A stretch of 45,731 bases of DNA from an uncultured Shimia sp. (GTDB lineage: Bacteria > Pseudomonadota > Alphaproteobacteria > Rhodobacterales > Rhodobacteraceae). Positions within the stretch are counted from its first letter, which is position 1. Every line of letters starts with the position of its first letter. Shown one piece after another: positions 35,049 through 42,171 of the stretch. The position numbers and the translations under genes are program-made. The notes under the pieces are model-generated. The model did not search any database. It was not told the origin of the DNA and saw only the letters and a program-made list of their open reading frames with translations. The stretch covers positions 1-45,731 of the forward strand of contig NZ_CAJXIV010000020.1 of the NCBI RefSeq assembly GCF_913054185.1, given 5' to 3'.

Positions 35049-36182
35049 ATGACCAAGTTGAAATGGGGCATGATTGGTGGCGGTGAGGGCAGCCAGATTG
35101 GACCGGCGCACCGGCTAGGAGCGCTGGCGGATGGGCGGTTTGAATTTTCGGCTGGCGCTTTGGATCATCGCCCGGACGTGGGTAAAGAGTACGCGCAGCG
35201 CCTGGGCGTTTCTGCGGATCGCGCCTATGGTGATTGGCAGGAGATGCTGGCTGGTGAGAAAGATCGCAGCGATCGCATTGATCTGGTGACGGTGGCGACG
35301 CCCAACTCGACCCACTTTGAGATCACCAAGGCCTTCCTGGAAAACGGTTTCAACGTGCTTTGTGAAAAGCCGATGACCATGACCGTTGAGGAAGGCGAAG
35401 AGATCGTCAAGGTCGCGGAGAAGAGCGGTAAGATTTGCGCGGTCAATTACTGTTATTCGGCTTACCCAATGGTGCGCCAAGCCCGCGCGATGGTACGGGC
35501 GGGTGAAATTGGCAAGGTCCGTTTGGTGGTCACAAACTTCAGCCATGGCCACCACGGCGACGCAACGGATGCGGACAATCCGCGCGTGCGGTGGCGGTAT
35601 GATCCTGCGATGGCCGGTGTGTCCGGGCAGTTTGCGGATTGTGGTATCCATGCGATGCATATGGCGGGGTTCATCGCGGATGATGAGGTTGAAAGCCTGT
35701 CCGCCGATTTTGCCTCCGCCATCGCCAGTCGTGAGCTTGAAGACGACGCAATGGTCAATTTTCGCATGAGTGGCGGCACGGTTGGGCGGCTTTGGACGTC
35801 GTCCGTGGCGATTGGACGGCAACATGGTTTTGATATTCAGGTGTTTGGCGAGACTGGCGGTCTGCGCTGGGCCTCAGAACAGCCAAACCAGTTGATCTAC
35901 ACGCCGGTTGGTGGGCGCACGCAGATCATTGAAAAGGGCGAGGGCGGCCTGCACGAGGATGCGCAGCGTTTGAGTCGTGTGGCTATTGCGCATCCCGAGG
36001 GTTTCCCGCTGGCGGTGGCCAATATCTATTGTGATCTGGCAGATGCCATTTCCGGCGAAGCGCGTGACGGTTTGCCAAATGCAGCTGACGGTGTGCGATC
36101 CATGGCAGCGGTCTATACGGCGGTGGCTTCCGCAAAATCAGACGGCGCATGGATGGATGCCCGCCCACCAATGTTCCGCTAA
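35049..36182 (+). CDS. Gfo/Idh/MocA family oxidoreductase (inositol locus, second)
   Basis: A 377-residue dehydrogenase with the dinucleotide motif GMIGGGEGSQIG near the start, CEKPMTMT, and the active-site segment DCGIHAMHMAGF. I prefer ATG 35049, nine bases after AGGAGG, to ATG 35040, which touches that site. The GGGEGSQIG form is found in Gfo/Idh proteins in sugar and inositol loci. It may handle scyllo- or D-chiro-inositol or their keto forms. It ends at a hairpin shared with the convergent LacI gene. Confidence 0.85.
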   Translation: MTKLKWGMIGGGEGSQIGPAHRLGALADGRFEFSAGALDHRPDVGKEYAQRLGVSADRAYGDWQEMLAGEKDRSDRIDLVTVATPNSTHFEITKAFLENGFNVLCEKPMTMTVEEGEEIVKVAEKSGKICAVNYCYSAYPMVRQARAMVRAGEIGKVRLVVTNFSHGHHGDATDADNPRVRWRYDPAMAGVSGQFADCGIHAMHMAGFIADDEVESLSADFASAIASRELEDDAMVNFRMSGGTVGRLWTSSVAIGRQHGFDIQVFGETGGLRWASEQPNQLIYTPVGGRTQIIEKGEGGLHEDAQRLSRVAIAHPEGFPLAVANIYCDLADAISGEARDGLPNAADGVRSMAAVYTAVASAKSDGAWMDARPPMFR

Positions 36183-36191
36183 AGGAACGTC

Positions 36192-36217
36192 GAGGCCGCG
36201 CTTATAGGTGCGGCCTC
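36192..36217. terminator. Hairpin between convergent Gfo/Idh and LacI genes
   Basis: GAGGCCGC (36192-36199) pairs with GCGGCCTC (36210-36217). It overlaps the LacI stop codon and could terminate both strands; no long T-run is seen. Confidence 0.55.
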
Positions 36218-37214
36218 ATATCCCCGGCTTCAAGGTGCCACGCTCCACAATGGAGCAGGGGAAAATCCGCGTTTCTGGATAGCGTTCCGGGTCGTCCAGC
36301 ATTGCCACCATCAGTTCAATTGAACTGGTCACAATCTGGCGTATTGGCTGATGAATGGTGGTCAGGTCGATGTTTTCCCATTGCGCCATTTCCATGTCGT
36401 TGAGGCCTATGATGCCAATATTATCCGGGCAGGACAGGCCGCTGTCATCTATGGCCGACAGTGCGCCAATGGACAGTACGTCGTCACCACAGAAGTACGC
36501 TTGCGCGGGGCCGTTCTTTAATAGCCTGAGCATTTCACGACGTCCTGCGTCAAAGGAATAGGCGTCGGCAAAGGAATGGCTAGCCTTGATGTCTGGGTGT
36601 GCGGACATCTCTGCCATAAAGCCTGAGTAACGGTCTTGGGTTGAGGAGGCGCCTTCGGGTCCGCCCATGAAGCCAACGTGTGTGTAGCCGCGCCGCACCA
36701 GTTCGCGGGCTGCCATCCGGCCACATTCCACGTTGTCGATTCCAACAACATGCACTTGTGGTGCTGATGAGGCCCGTCCAAAAGAATGTACAACCGGTAC
36801 ACCGGCATCGCGAAAGGCCTTGGCAAATTCTGGCGGGAGGGTAGAGGAGGCGACCACCACGCCGTCCACCGAATACTGGCGTAGCATTCGGACCGAGTTC
36901 TCAGGGTCAGTCTCGTCGGTGAGGTTAACCAGCAAGGGGCGCAACCCGCGATCCTGTAATCCGCGTGTAAACAGATCAAAGACTTCCAGGAAAATTGGGT
37001 TGTGAAAGTTGTTGGAGACCAGGCCGATCAGCTTGGTGCGTCCGGTTGTGAGCGAGGAGGCCAGGGCATTGGGGCTGTAGCCAAGCTCCTTGGCCGCCTT
37101 TTCGACTTTGCGTCGCATCTTGTCGGAAACAGAGGCGCCGTCGGTGAAGGTGCGCGATACGGCTGATCGTGAAACGCCCGCGCGTTCTGCAACCTCTTTC
37201 AAAGTGACGGCCAT
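36216..37214 (-). CDS. LacI-family repressor of the inositol locus (IolR-like role)
   Basis: A 332-residue LacI protein of standard length. The HTH is at about residues 4-24 (LKEVAERAGVSRSAVSRTFT), the hinge helix has SPNALASSLTTGRT, and the ligand domain contains VHVVGIDNVECGRMAARELV and YFCGDDVLSIGAL. It lies between the catabolic genes and the transporter. The same palindrome is found in its own divergent promoter and in the iolD promoter, so it probably represses both until an inositol-derived ligand binds. This is inference from operator placement. Confidence 0.9.
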   Translation of the reverse strand: MAVTLKEVAERAGVSRSAVSRTFTDGASVSDKMRRKVEKAAKELGYSPNALASSLTTGRTKLIGLVSNNFHNPIFLEVFDLFTRGLQDRGLRPLLVNLTDETDPENSVRMLRQYSVDGVVVASSTLPPEFAKAFRDAGVPVVHSFGRASSAPQVHVVGIDNVECGRMAARELVRRGYTHVGFMGGPEGASSTQDRYSGFMAEMSAHPDIKASHSFADAYSFDAGRREMLRLLKNGPAQAYFCGDDVLSIGALSAIDDSGLSCPDNIGIIGLNDMEMAQWENIDLTTIHQPIRQIVTSSIELMVAMLDDPERYPETRIFPCSIVERGTLKPGI

Positions 37215-37294
37215 TTTTTGTCGGTCCTTAGCTCTTTATTACTGCTTGTTTACAAGGTTTTTTCAATAAGTGCAGCATGAAACAGTGCTGGCAA

Positions 37295-37314
37295 TTTTGC
37301 AACCGGTTGCAAAA
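37295..37314. promoter_or_regulatory. LacI-type operator between LacI gene and ABC transporter
   Basis: A perfect 20-bp palindrome, TTTTGCAACCGGTTGCAAAA, lies about 80 bases from each divergent start (37214 and 37399). It extends the 18-bp palindrome at 32909 by one base pair on each side. Confidence 0.82.
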
Positions 37315-37398
37315 AGCGCTGGAGTGTGGTTTAAATTGAGTCGGAGAGGCGGGATCAGCCGCCCACGTGCCATGAAGACGTGATTTTGGGAGGAAAAC

Positions 37399-38349
37399 AT
37401 GACGTCAATTACAAAGAAGCTGGCTCTGGCCGCTGCCGTGGTGGCAGCACCATTCGCCGTGGCAACTTCGGCAGTGGCCGAAGGTGAGAAATATGTTCTC
37501 GTCAGCCATGCACCGGACAGCGACAGCTGGTGGAACACAATCAAAAACGGCATCGCGCTTGCCGGTGATCAGATGGGTGTTGAGGTGGAGTACCGCAACC
37601 CGCCAACCGGCGACCTTGCCGACATGGCGCGCATCATCGAGCAGGCGGCGGCCTCTGGGCCAAACGGCATCATCACAACCCTGTCTGACTATGATGTTCT
37701 GTCCGGCCCGATCAGAGCCGCCGTGGACAGCGGTGTTGATGTGATCATCATGAACTCCGGGACGCCAGATCAGGCGCGCGAGGTTGGTGCGCTGATGTAT
37801 GTTGGTCAGCCAGAGTATGATGCGGGTTACGCTGCTGGTCTGCGCGCCAAAGGTGACGGCGTTGGTAGCTTCCTCTGTGTGAACCACTATATCTCTTCCC
37901 CATCTTCGACAGAGCGTTGCACGGGATTTGCTGACGGTCTGGGTGTAGAACTCGGCGACCAAATGATCGACAGCGGCCAGGATCCTGCGGAGATTAAGAA
38001 CCGTGTTCTGGCGTATCTGAATGCCAACCCGGACACCGACGCGGTCCTGACGCTTGGCCCAACATCCGCAGATCCAACTCTGTTGGCGCTGGATGAAAAC
38101 GGTATGGCGGGTGACATCTACTTTGGTACTTTTGACCTCGGCGAAGAGATCGTTAAGGGCATTAAGGCCGGCGTGATCAACTGGGGTATCGACCAGCAGC
38201 CATTCCTGCAGGCCTACCTGCCGGTTGTGGTGCTCACCAACTATCACCGCTATGGCGTTCTGCCGGGCAACAACATCAACTCCGGCCCTGGTTTTGTGAC
38301 CGCAGATGGCCTGGAAAAAGTTGAAGAGTTCGCAGGCGAATACCGCTAA
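37399..38349 (+). CDS. Sugar ABC transporter substrate-binding protein (probable inositol)
   Basis: A 316-residue periplasmic protein of the Peripla_BP_4 family. The signal peptide is about residues 1-27 (a Lys-Lys start, Ala/Val core and AVA cleavage region). The mature part begins EGEKYVLVSHAPDSDSWWN, followed by the usual two lobes with NGIITTLSDYD and IIMNSGTPDQ. It would capture the sugar and deliver it to the permease. GGAGG precedes ATG 37399. It lies next to the LacI gene and operator and belongs to the inositol regulon by context; ligand not proven. Ribose or fructose are alternatives. Confidence 0.88.
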   Translation: MTSITKKLALAAAVVAAPFAVATSAVAEGEKYVLVSHAPDSDSWWNTIKNGIALAGDQMGVEVEYRNPPTGDLADMARIIEQAAASGPNGIITTLSDYDVLSGPIRAAVDSGVDVIIMNSGTPDQAREVGALMYVGQPEYDAGYAAGLRAKGDGVGSFLCVNHYISSPSSTERCTGFADGLGVELGDQMIDSGQDPAEIKNRVLAYLNANPDTDAVLTLGPTSADPTLLALDENGMAGDIYFGTFDLGEEIVKGIKAGVINWGIDQQPFLQAYLPVVVLTNYHRYGVLPGNNINSGPGFVTADGLEKVEEFAGEYR

Positions 38350-38367
38350 GCGTCACTCACATCGCGC

Positions 38368-38389
38368 AGGGCGCTTGCATTAGCGCCCT
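38368..38389 (+). promoter_or_regulatory. Intercistronic hairpin after the binding-protein gene
   Basis: AGGGCGC (38368-38374) pairs with GCGCCCT (38383-38389) around an eight-base loop, with no T-run. In ABC operons such hairpins often stabilise the binding-protein mRNA or partly attenuate, giving more binding protein than permease. Confidence 0.5.
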
Positions 38390-38440
38390 TCGCACTCTGT
38401 ACTGCAAATCCTACAATTCAGACCAAATGGGAGATGTCGC

Positions 38441-39565
38441 ATGACAAGCGCGACGCAACCCACGGCCAATTCCGACGAACGCGTTAAGGAAATTTCCAGT
38501 TTCCGCAATGCATTGATCCGCCCAGAGCTGGGCGGGATCGTCGGCACCGTCGCCGTGTTCACTTTTTTCCTACTGTTCGCTTTTGACAGTGGCATGTTCA
38601 ACAGCCAGGGCATCATGAACTGGAGCCAGATCTCGGCGCAATTTATGATTATTGCCGTTGGGGCCTGCCTTCTGATGATTGCAGGGGAGTTCGACCTCTC
38701 TGTTGGCTCCATGATCGGTTTCGCGGGCATGCTGATCGCGATCTTCAGTGTGACGCTTGGCTGGCCGGTCTGGCTCGCGATCATTGTCACCTTCGCGATT
38801 GCAGTGTCAATTGGCGCGTTGAACGGGTTCATTGTGGTGCGCACGGGGCTGCCGAGTTTTATCGTAACCCTGGCGTTCCTGTTTATTCTAAGAGGGTTCG
38901 CGATCTACCTGCCACAAACCATCGAGCGCAAAACCATCATTGGCGGCGTCAGCGATGTAGCAGAAGGTGACTGGCTGGCCGCAGTGTTTGGCGGCAAGAT
39001 CTTCACCGGATTTTTCCAGTGGATGGGCGACAACGGCATCATCGCTGTGTTTGAACGCGGTACACGCAAAGGGCAGCCCGTGGTCGAAGGTCTGCCCATG
39101 CTGATCGTTTGGGCGATTGGCCTGGTGATTGTCGGGCATATCATCCTCACCAAGACCAAATTCGGCAATTGGATTTTTGCTGCTGGAGGGGACTCTGAGG
39201 CGGCACGCAACTCGGGGGTGCCGGTGAACAAAGTCAAGATTCTGATGTTTATGTTCACGGCTTTCTGCGCCACGGTGCTCGCAGTGTGTCAGGTCATGGA
39301 GTTTGGCTCTGCTGGAGCCGATCGCGGGTTGCTGAAGGAGTTTGAAGCTATCATTGCGGTGGTTATTGGGGGCGCGTTGCTCACTGGCGGGTATGGTTCT
39401 GTGATTGGTGCCGCGTTGGGCGCTTTGATCTTTGGGGTGGTTCAGCAGGGCCTGTTCTTTGCGGGCGTGGAAAGCTCATTGTTCCGCGTTTTCCTTGGGC
39501 TGATCCTGCTTGGTGCCGTGATCTTAAATACTTACATCCGTCGCATTATCACGGGGGAGCGTTGA
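38441..39565 (+). CDS. Sugar ABC transporter permease (CUT2 / BPD_transp_2)
   Basis: A 374-residue inner-membrane protein with eight to ten hydrophobic segments. It has the CUT2 permease signatures GEFDLSVGSMIGFAGM, TGLPSFIVTLAFLFILRG, and GVPVNKVKILMF (the cytoplasmic coupling loop). The C-terminal part has GGYGSVIGAALGALIFG. It forms the channel of the probable inositol importer. It follows the binding-protein gene by 91 bases and precedes the ATPase by one base. Confidence 0.92.
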   Translation: MTSATQPTANSDERVKEISSFRNALIRPELGGIVGTVAVFTFFLLFAFDSGMFNSQGIMNWSQISAQFMIIAVGACLLMIAGEFDLSVGSMIGFAGMLIAIFSVTLGWPVWLAIIVTFAIAVSIGALNGFIVVRTGLPSFIVTLAFLFILRGFAIYLPQTIERKTIIGGVSDVAEGDWLAAVFGGKIFTGFFQWMGDNGIIAVFERGTRKGQPVVEGLPMLIVWAIGLVIVGHIILTKTKFGNWIFAAGGDSEAARNSGVPVNKVKILMFMFTAFCATVLAVCQVMEFGSAGADRGLLKEFEAIIAVVIGGALLTGGYGSVIGAALGALIFGVVQQGLFFAGVESSLFRVFLGLILLGAVILNTYIRRIITGER

Positions 39566-39566
39566 T

Positions 39567-40355
39567 ATGGATCCTGAACATGCCCCCCTCATCCAGATGA
39601 AGAACATCGAGAAGCATTTTGGCCGCGTGATCGCACTGGCAGGTGTTTCGGTCGATATCTTCCCGGGCGAATGTCACTGCTTGCTTGGAGACAACGGTGC
39701 AGGGAAATCGACCTTCATCAAAACTATGTCCGGTGTGCATAAGCCAACTAAAGGAGAAATCCGTTTTGAAGGCAAAGAGATGCATTTTGCCGATCCCCGG
39801 GATGCAATTTCAGCGGGAATAGCAACGGTGCATCAGCACCTCGCAATGATCCCACTGATGTCAGTGAGCCGGAACTTCTTCATGGGCAATGAGCCGGTGA
39901 AAAAGGTTGGCCCGATGAAGTTCTTTGACCATGACTACGCCAACAAAGTCACGATGGATGAGATGCGCAAAATGGGCATCAATCTGCGAGGGCCGGACCA
40001 AGCCGTTGGTACGCTGTCTGGTGGTGAGCGGCAAACCGTTGCCATTGCGCGGGCGGTGCATTTCGGTGCAAAAGTACTTATCCTGGATGAGCCTACGTCC
40101 GCGCTTGGTGTACGCCAAACAGCAAATGTTCTGGCCACCATCGACAAAGTGCGCAAGCAGGGCGTGGCGGTTGTCTTCATCACTCACAACGTGCGTCATG
40201 CCATGGCCGTCGGAGACCGATTCACAGTTTTGAACCGAGGCCAAACGCTCGGCACGTCTCAACGCGGTCAAATCACGCCCGATGAGTTGCAGGACATGAT
40301 GGCTGGTGGGCAAGAGCTGGTGGCGTTGGAAGGCAGCCTAGGCGGCACTGTTTAA
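39567..40355 (+). CDS. Sugar ABC transporter ATP-binding protein (single domain)
   Basis: A 262-residue ATPase with Walker A GDNGAGKST (41-49), signature LSGGERQTVA, Walker B VLILDEPTSALG and a switch His (FITHNVRHA). Only one nucleotide-binding domain is present, unlike the tandem ATPases of RbsA type. The order binding protein-permease-single ATPase matches the FrcBCA-type transporters of rhizobia. It powers the probable inositol importer as a homodimer. A terminator-like hairpin follows at 40398. Confidence 0.92.
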   Translation: MDPEHAPLIQMKNIEKHFGRVIALAGVSVDIFPGECHCLLGDNGAGKSTFIKTMSGVHKPTKGEIRFEGKEMHFADPRDAISAGIATVHQHLAMIPLMSVSRNFFMGNEPVKKVGPMKFFDHDYANKVTMDEMRKMGINLRGPDQAVGTLSGGERQTVAIARAVHFGAKVLILDEPTSALGVRQTANVLATIDKVRKQGVAVVFITHNVRHAMAVGDRFTVLNRGQTLGTSQRGQITPDELQDMMAGGQELVALEGSLGGTV

Positions 40356-40397
40356 CAGGCTGGTGCTACCTAGTGTTGTCCGTTTTCCAAAAATAAG

Positions 40398-40424
40398 GCC
40401 CCATCCCGCACATTCGGGGTGGGC
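40398..40424 (+). terminator. Terminator-like hairpin after ABC transporter operon
   Basis: GCCC and ATCCCG pair with CGGGGT and GGGC around CACATT, with a single bulged C. It lies about 40 bases after the ATPase stop. T-rich DNA follows (TTCTGTTTGG). Confidence 0.5.
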
Positions 40425-40694
40425 TTCTGTTTGGTAGCTGCAGTTTGGCTTTGGTGCTGGACGTCAGTGTCAGCAGTGAATGCCCCTGATCGCGCATATC
40501 CATCGGTTGTGGGCGTGGGTTCGAAATTGAACTCGAAGGTACGTCCTCTCGCTGATTGGGGAACTTTGGTATGTCTTTACCTATCGAAGTTATTTGGGAG
40601 CGGTTCTGCGGACGGGCTTGCCATATCGTCTTACGATCCACTTTTAGATGGCGTCTGTCTTGCCAAGCAAAAGTGTGGCAAAGCACTACCATTG

Positions 40695-40727
40695 CTACAT
40701 ACTATTTATGTAGCTGCAACATAAATA
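40695..40727. repeat. Overlapping inverted repeats beside the att copy
   Basis: CTACATA/TATGTAG (40695-40701 and 40707-40713) overlaps a second pair TATTTATGT/ACATAAATA (40703-40711 and 40719-40727). Both are perfect and mutually exclusive. They lie 27 bases from the 52-bp repeat, where integrase arm sites are usually found. Confidence 0.45.
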
Positions 40728-40753
40728 CGAGGCCTTTGATTTTGCGTTATGGA

Positions 40754-40805
40754 TGGATTGAAAATCCTCGTGTCGGTGGTTCGATTCCGCCCCTGGGCAC
40801 CATTT
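40754..40805 (+). repeat. Second att copy: 3' fragment of tRNA-Phe
   Basis: Exact 52-bp copy of 10895-10946, lacking the acceptor 5' strand and D arm, so it is not a functional tRNA. It marks the junction between the island on the left and the P4-type element on the right. Confidence 0.85.
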
Positions 40806-40905
40806 TACCATCCAGTTGCATCCAAATTGATCCGTCAGTAGCCTGTATTCGCAGGATTTTCGCTATTGGTTTGTCCGGAGATGTCCTGCCACGTGCGCTG
40901 CAATC

Positions 40906-40964
40906 TACCCCAAAGCGGGGTACCGATCTGGGGTACGTGTCATGAGACATCTGGAAGGTACCCC
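40906..40964. repeat. Four TACCCC/GGGGTA motifs upstream of the P4-type integrase
   Basis: TACCCC at 40906-40911 and GGGGTA at 40917-40922 form a hairpin; another GGGGTA is at 40930-40935 and another TACCCC at 40959-40964. Repeated short motifs between att core and int are typical integrase arm-type sites and may also allow the integrase to control its own promoter. Confidence 0.45.
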
Positions 40965-40965
40965 C

Positions 40966-42171
40966 ATGCCGGTTTTAAGCGACGCACGGATTCGGGCTCT
41001 GAAGCCTAGGGAGAAGCCCTACAAGCAAGCCGACTTCGACGGGCTCTACTTGCTGATCAAGCCGAACGGGTCGAAACTTTGGCGTTTTAAGTACCGCTGG
41101 CTGCGGAAAGAGAAGCTTCTGGCGCTGGGCAAATACCCAGAGGTGACTTTGGCCGATGCACGGCGCAAACGGGATGAGGCCCGCAGTTTGATCGCGAACG
41201 ACGAAGATCCCTCGAGCGTGCGCAAAGATCAGAAAGCGAAGGCGGCAGCTGAGCAAACCGAGACCTTCGCCAAGATCGCCGCAGAACTGCTCGAAAAGAA
41301 GCGCATTGAAGGCCGGGCAGAAACTACACTTGCCAAAACCGAATGGCTCCACCGCCTGCTCGGCGCCGATATCGGGCAAATGCCCATCTCCCAAATCACA
41401 GCACGAGATGTTTTGGTTCCCCTGAAGAAGATCGAGAACAAGGGCAATCACGAAAGTGCTATTCGAATGCGTTCTGCCGCTGGGGCTGTCTTTCGATATG
41501 CCATCGCGCTGGGCCTGGCCGACAATGATCCGACCTATGGTTTGAAGGACGCCCTGATCCGACCGCAGGTCCGTCACCGGGCGGCAATCACAGATCCTAC
41601 GCAGGTTGGCGCCTTACTTCGTGCTATCGATGGCTTCTCCGGACAAACCTCAACCCGCCTGGCTTTACAGCTGCTGTCGCTGACCGCTCTGCGCCCCGGT
41701 GAGTTGCGCATGGCCGAGTGGGAAGAGATCGACGGGGCTAAGGCGGTCTGGACGGTTCCTGCCCATCGCGCCAAGATGCGCCGCCCTCACGCGGTGCCCC
41801 TGTCGCATCAGGCGCTTGAGTGCGTGAAACAGCTGCGAACTCTCACCGGCTGGGGTGCGCTCCTCTTCCCATCCGTACGCTCTTCGCGGCGTTGCATGAG
41901 TGACAACACTCTGAACGCCGCCCTGCGCCGCATGGGCTATGGCAAGGAAGAGATGACGGCGCATGGGTTCCGGGCGATGTTTTCCACACTGGCCAATGAA
42001 TCCGGCCGCTGGCATCCTGATGCCATCGAACGCGCCCTTGCCCATGTCGAGAAAAATGAAATCCGCCGCGCTTACGCACGTGGCGAGTATTGGAGCGAAC
42101 GGGTTGAGTTGGCGCAGTGGTGGGCGGACCATCTGGATACTTTAAAAACCAAAAGGCCGGAACATGACTGA
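40966..42171 (+). CDS. P4-type tyrosine integrase (DUF4102 N-terminal domain)
   Basis: A 401-residue integrase. Residues about 1-85 form the DUF4102 arm-binding domain (LSDARIRALKPREKPYKQAD, then LALGKYPEVTLADARRKRDE). The catalytic domain shows Arg243 (LRPGELRMAEW), His333-x-x-Arg336 (HGFRAMFSTL), His360 (LAHVEKNE) and Tyr370 (RRAYARGEY). I use ATG 40966 with GGAAGG upstream, not ATG 40942, which has no ribosome site. It starts 160 bases from the tRNA-Phe fragment, its probable att site. The next gene overlaps its end by eight bases. Confidence 0.93.
   Translation: MPVLSDARIRALKPREKPYKQADFDGLYLLIKPNGSKLWRFKYRWLRKEKLLALGKYPEVTLADARRKRDEARSLIANDEDPSSVRKDQKAKAAAEQTETFAKIAAELLEKKRIEGRAETTLAKTEWLHRLLGADIGQMPISQITARDVLVPLKKIENKGNHESAIRMRSAAGAVFRYAIALGLADNDPTYGLKDALIRPQVRHRAAITDPTQVGALLRAIDGFSGQTSTRLALQLLSLTALRPGELRMAEWEEIDGAKAVWTVPAHRAKMRRPHAVPLSHQALECVKQLRTLTGWGALLFPSVRSSRRCMSDNTLNAALRRMGYGKEEMTAHGFRAMFSTLANESGRWHPDAIERALAHVEKNEIRRAYARGEYWSERVELAQWWADHLDTLKTKRPEHD

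Larger units (their letters stand above)
40356..40753. other. Gap between transporter and tRNA-derived repeat
   Basis: No gene is supported. It contains the terminator-like hairpin at 40398-40424 and two overlapping hairpins at 40695-40727 just before the repeat. It probably forms the right end of the island. Confidence 0.5.
10895..40805. mobile_element. Putative genomic island bounded by a tRNA-Phe direct repeat
   Basis: A 52-bp exact direct repeat, the 3' part of tRNA-Phe plus three bases, occurs at 10895-10946 and 40754-40805 in the same orientation. Integration at a tRNA 3' end leaves this footprint. The 29.9 kb between holds a Rep/MobT-like gene, possible defence genes, a recombinase-like gene, a tyrosine integrase and the whole inositol locus. 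Neither end has an integrase directly inside it. The segment may therefore be a composite, or a passenger moved by another element's integrase. Confidence 0.6.

Noticed and set aside
40741-40805. Second tRNA-Phe gene
   Set aside because: Only the 3' 49 bases of the tRNA are present; the acceptor 5' strand and D arm are missing.
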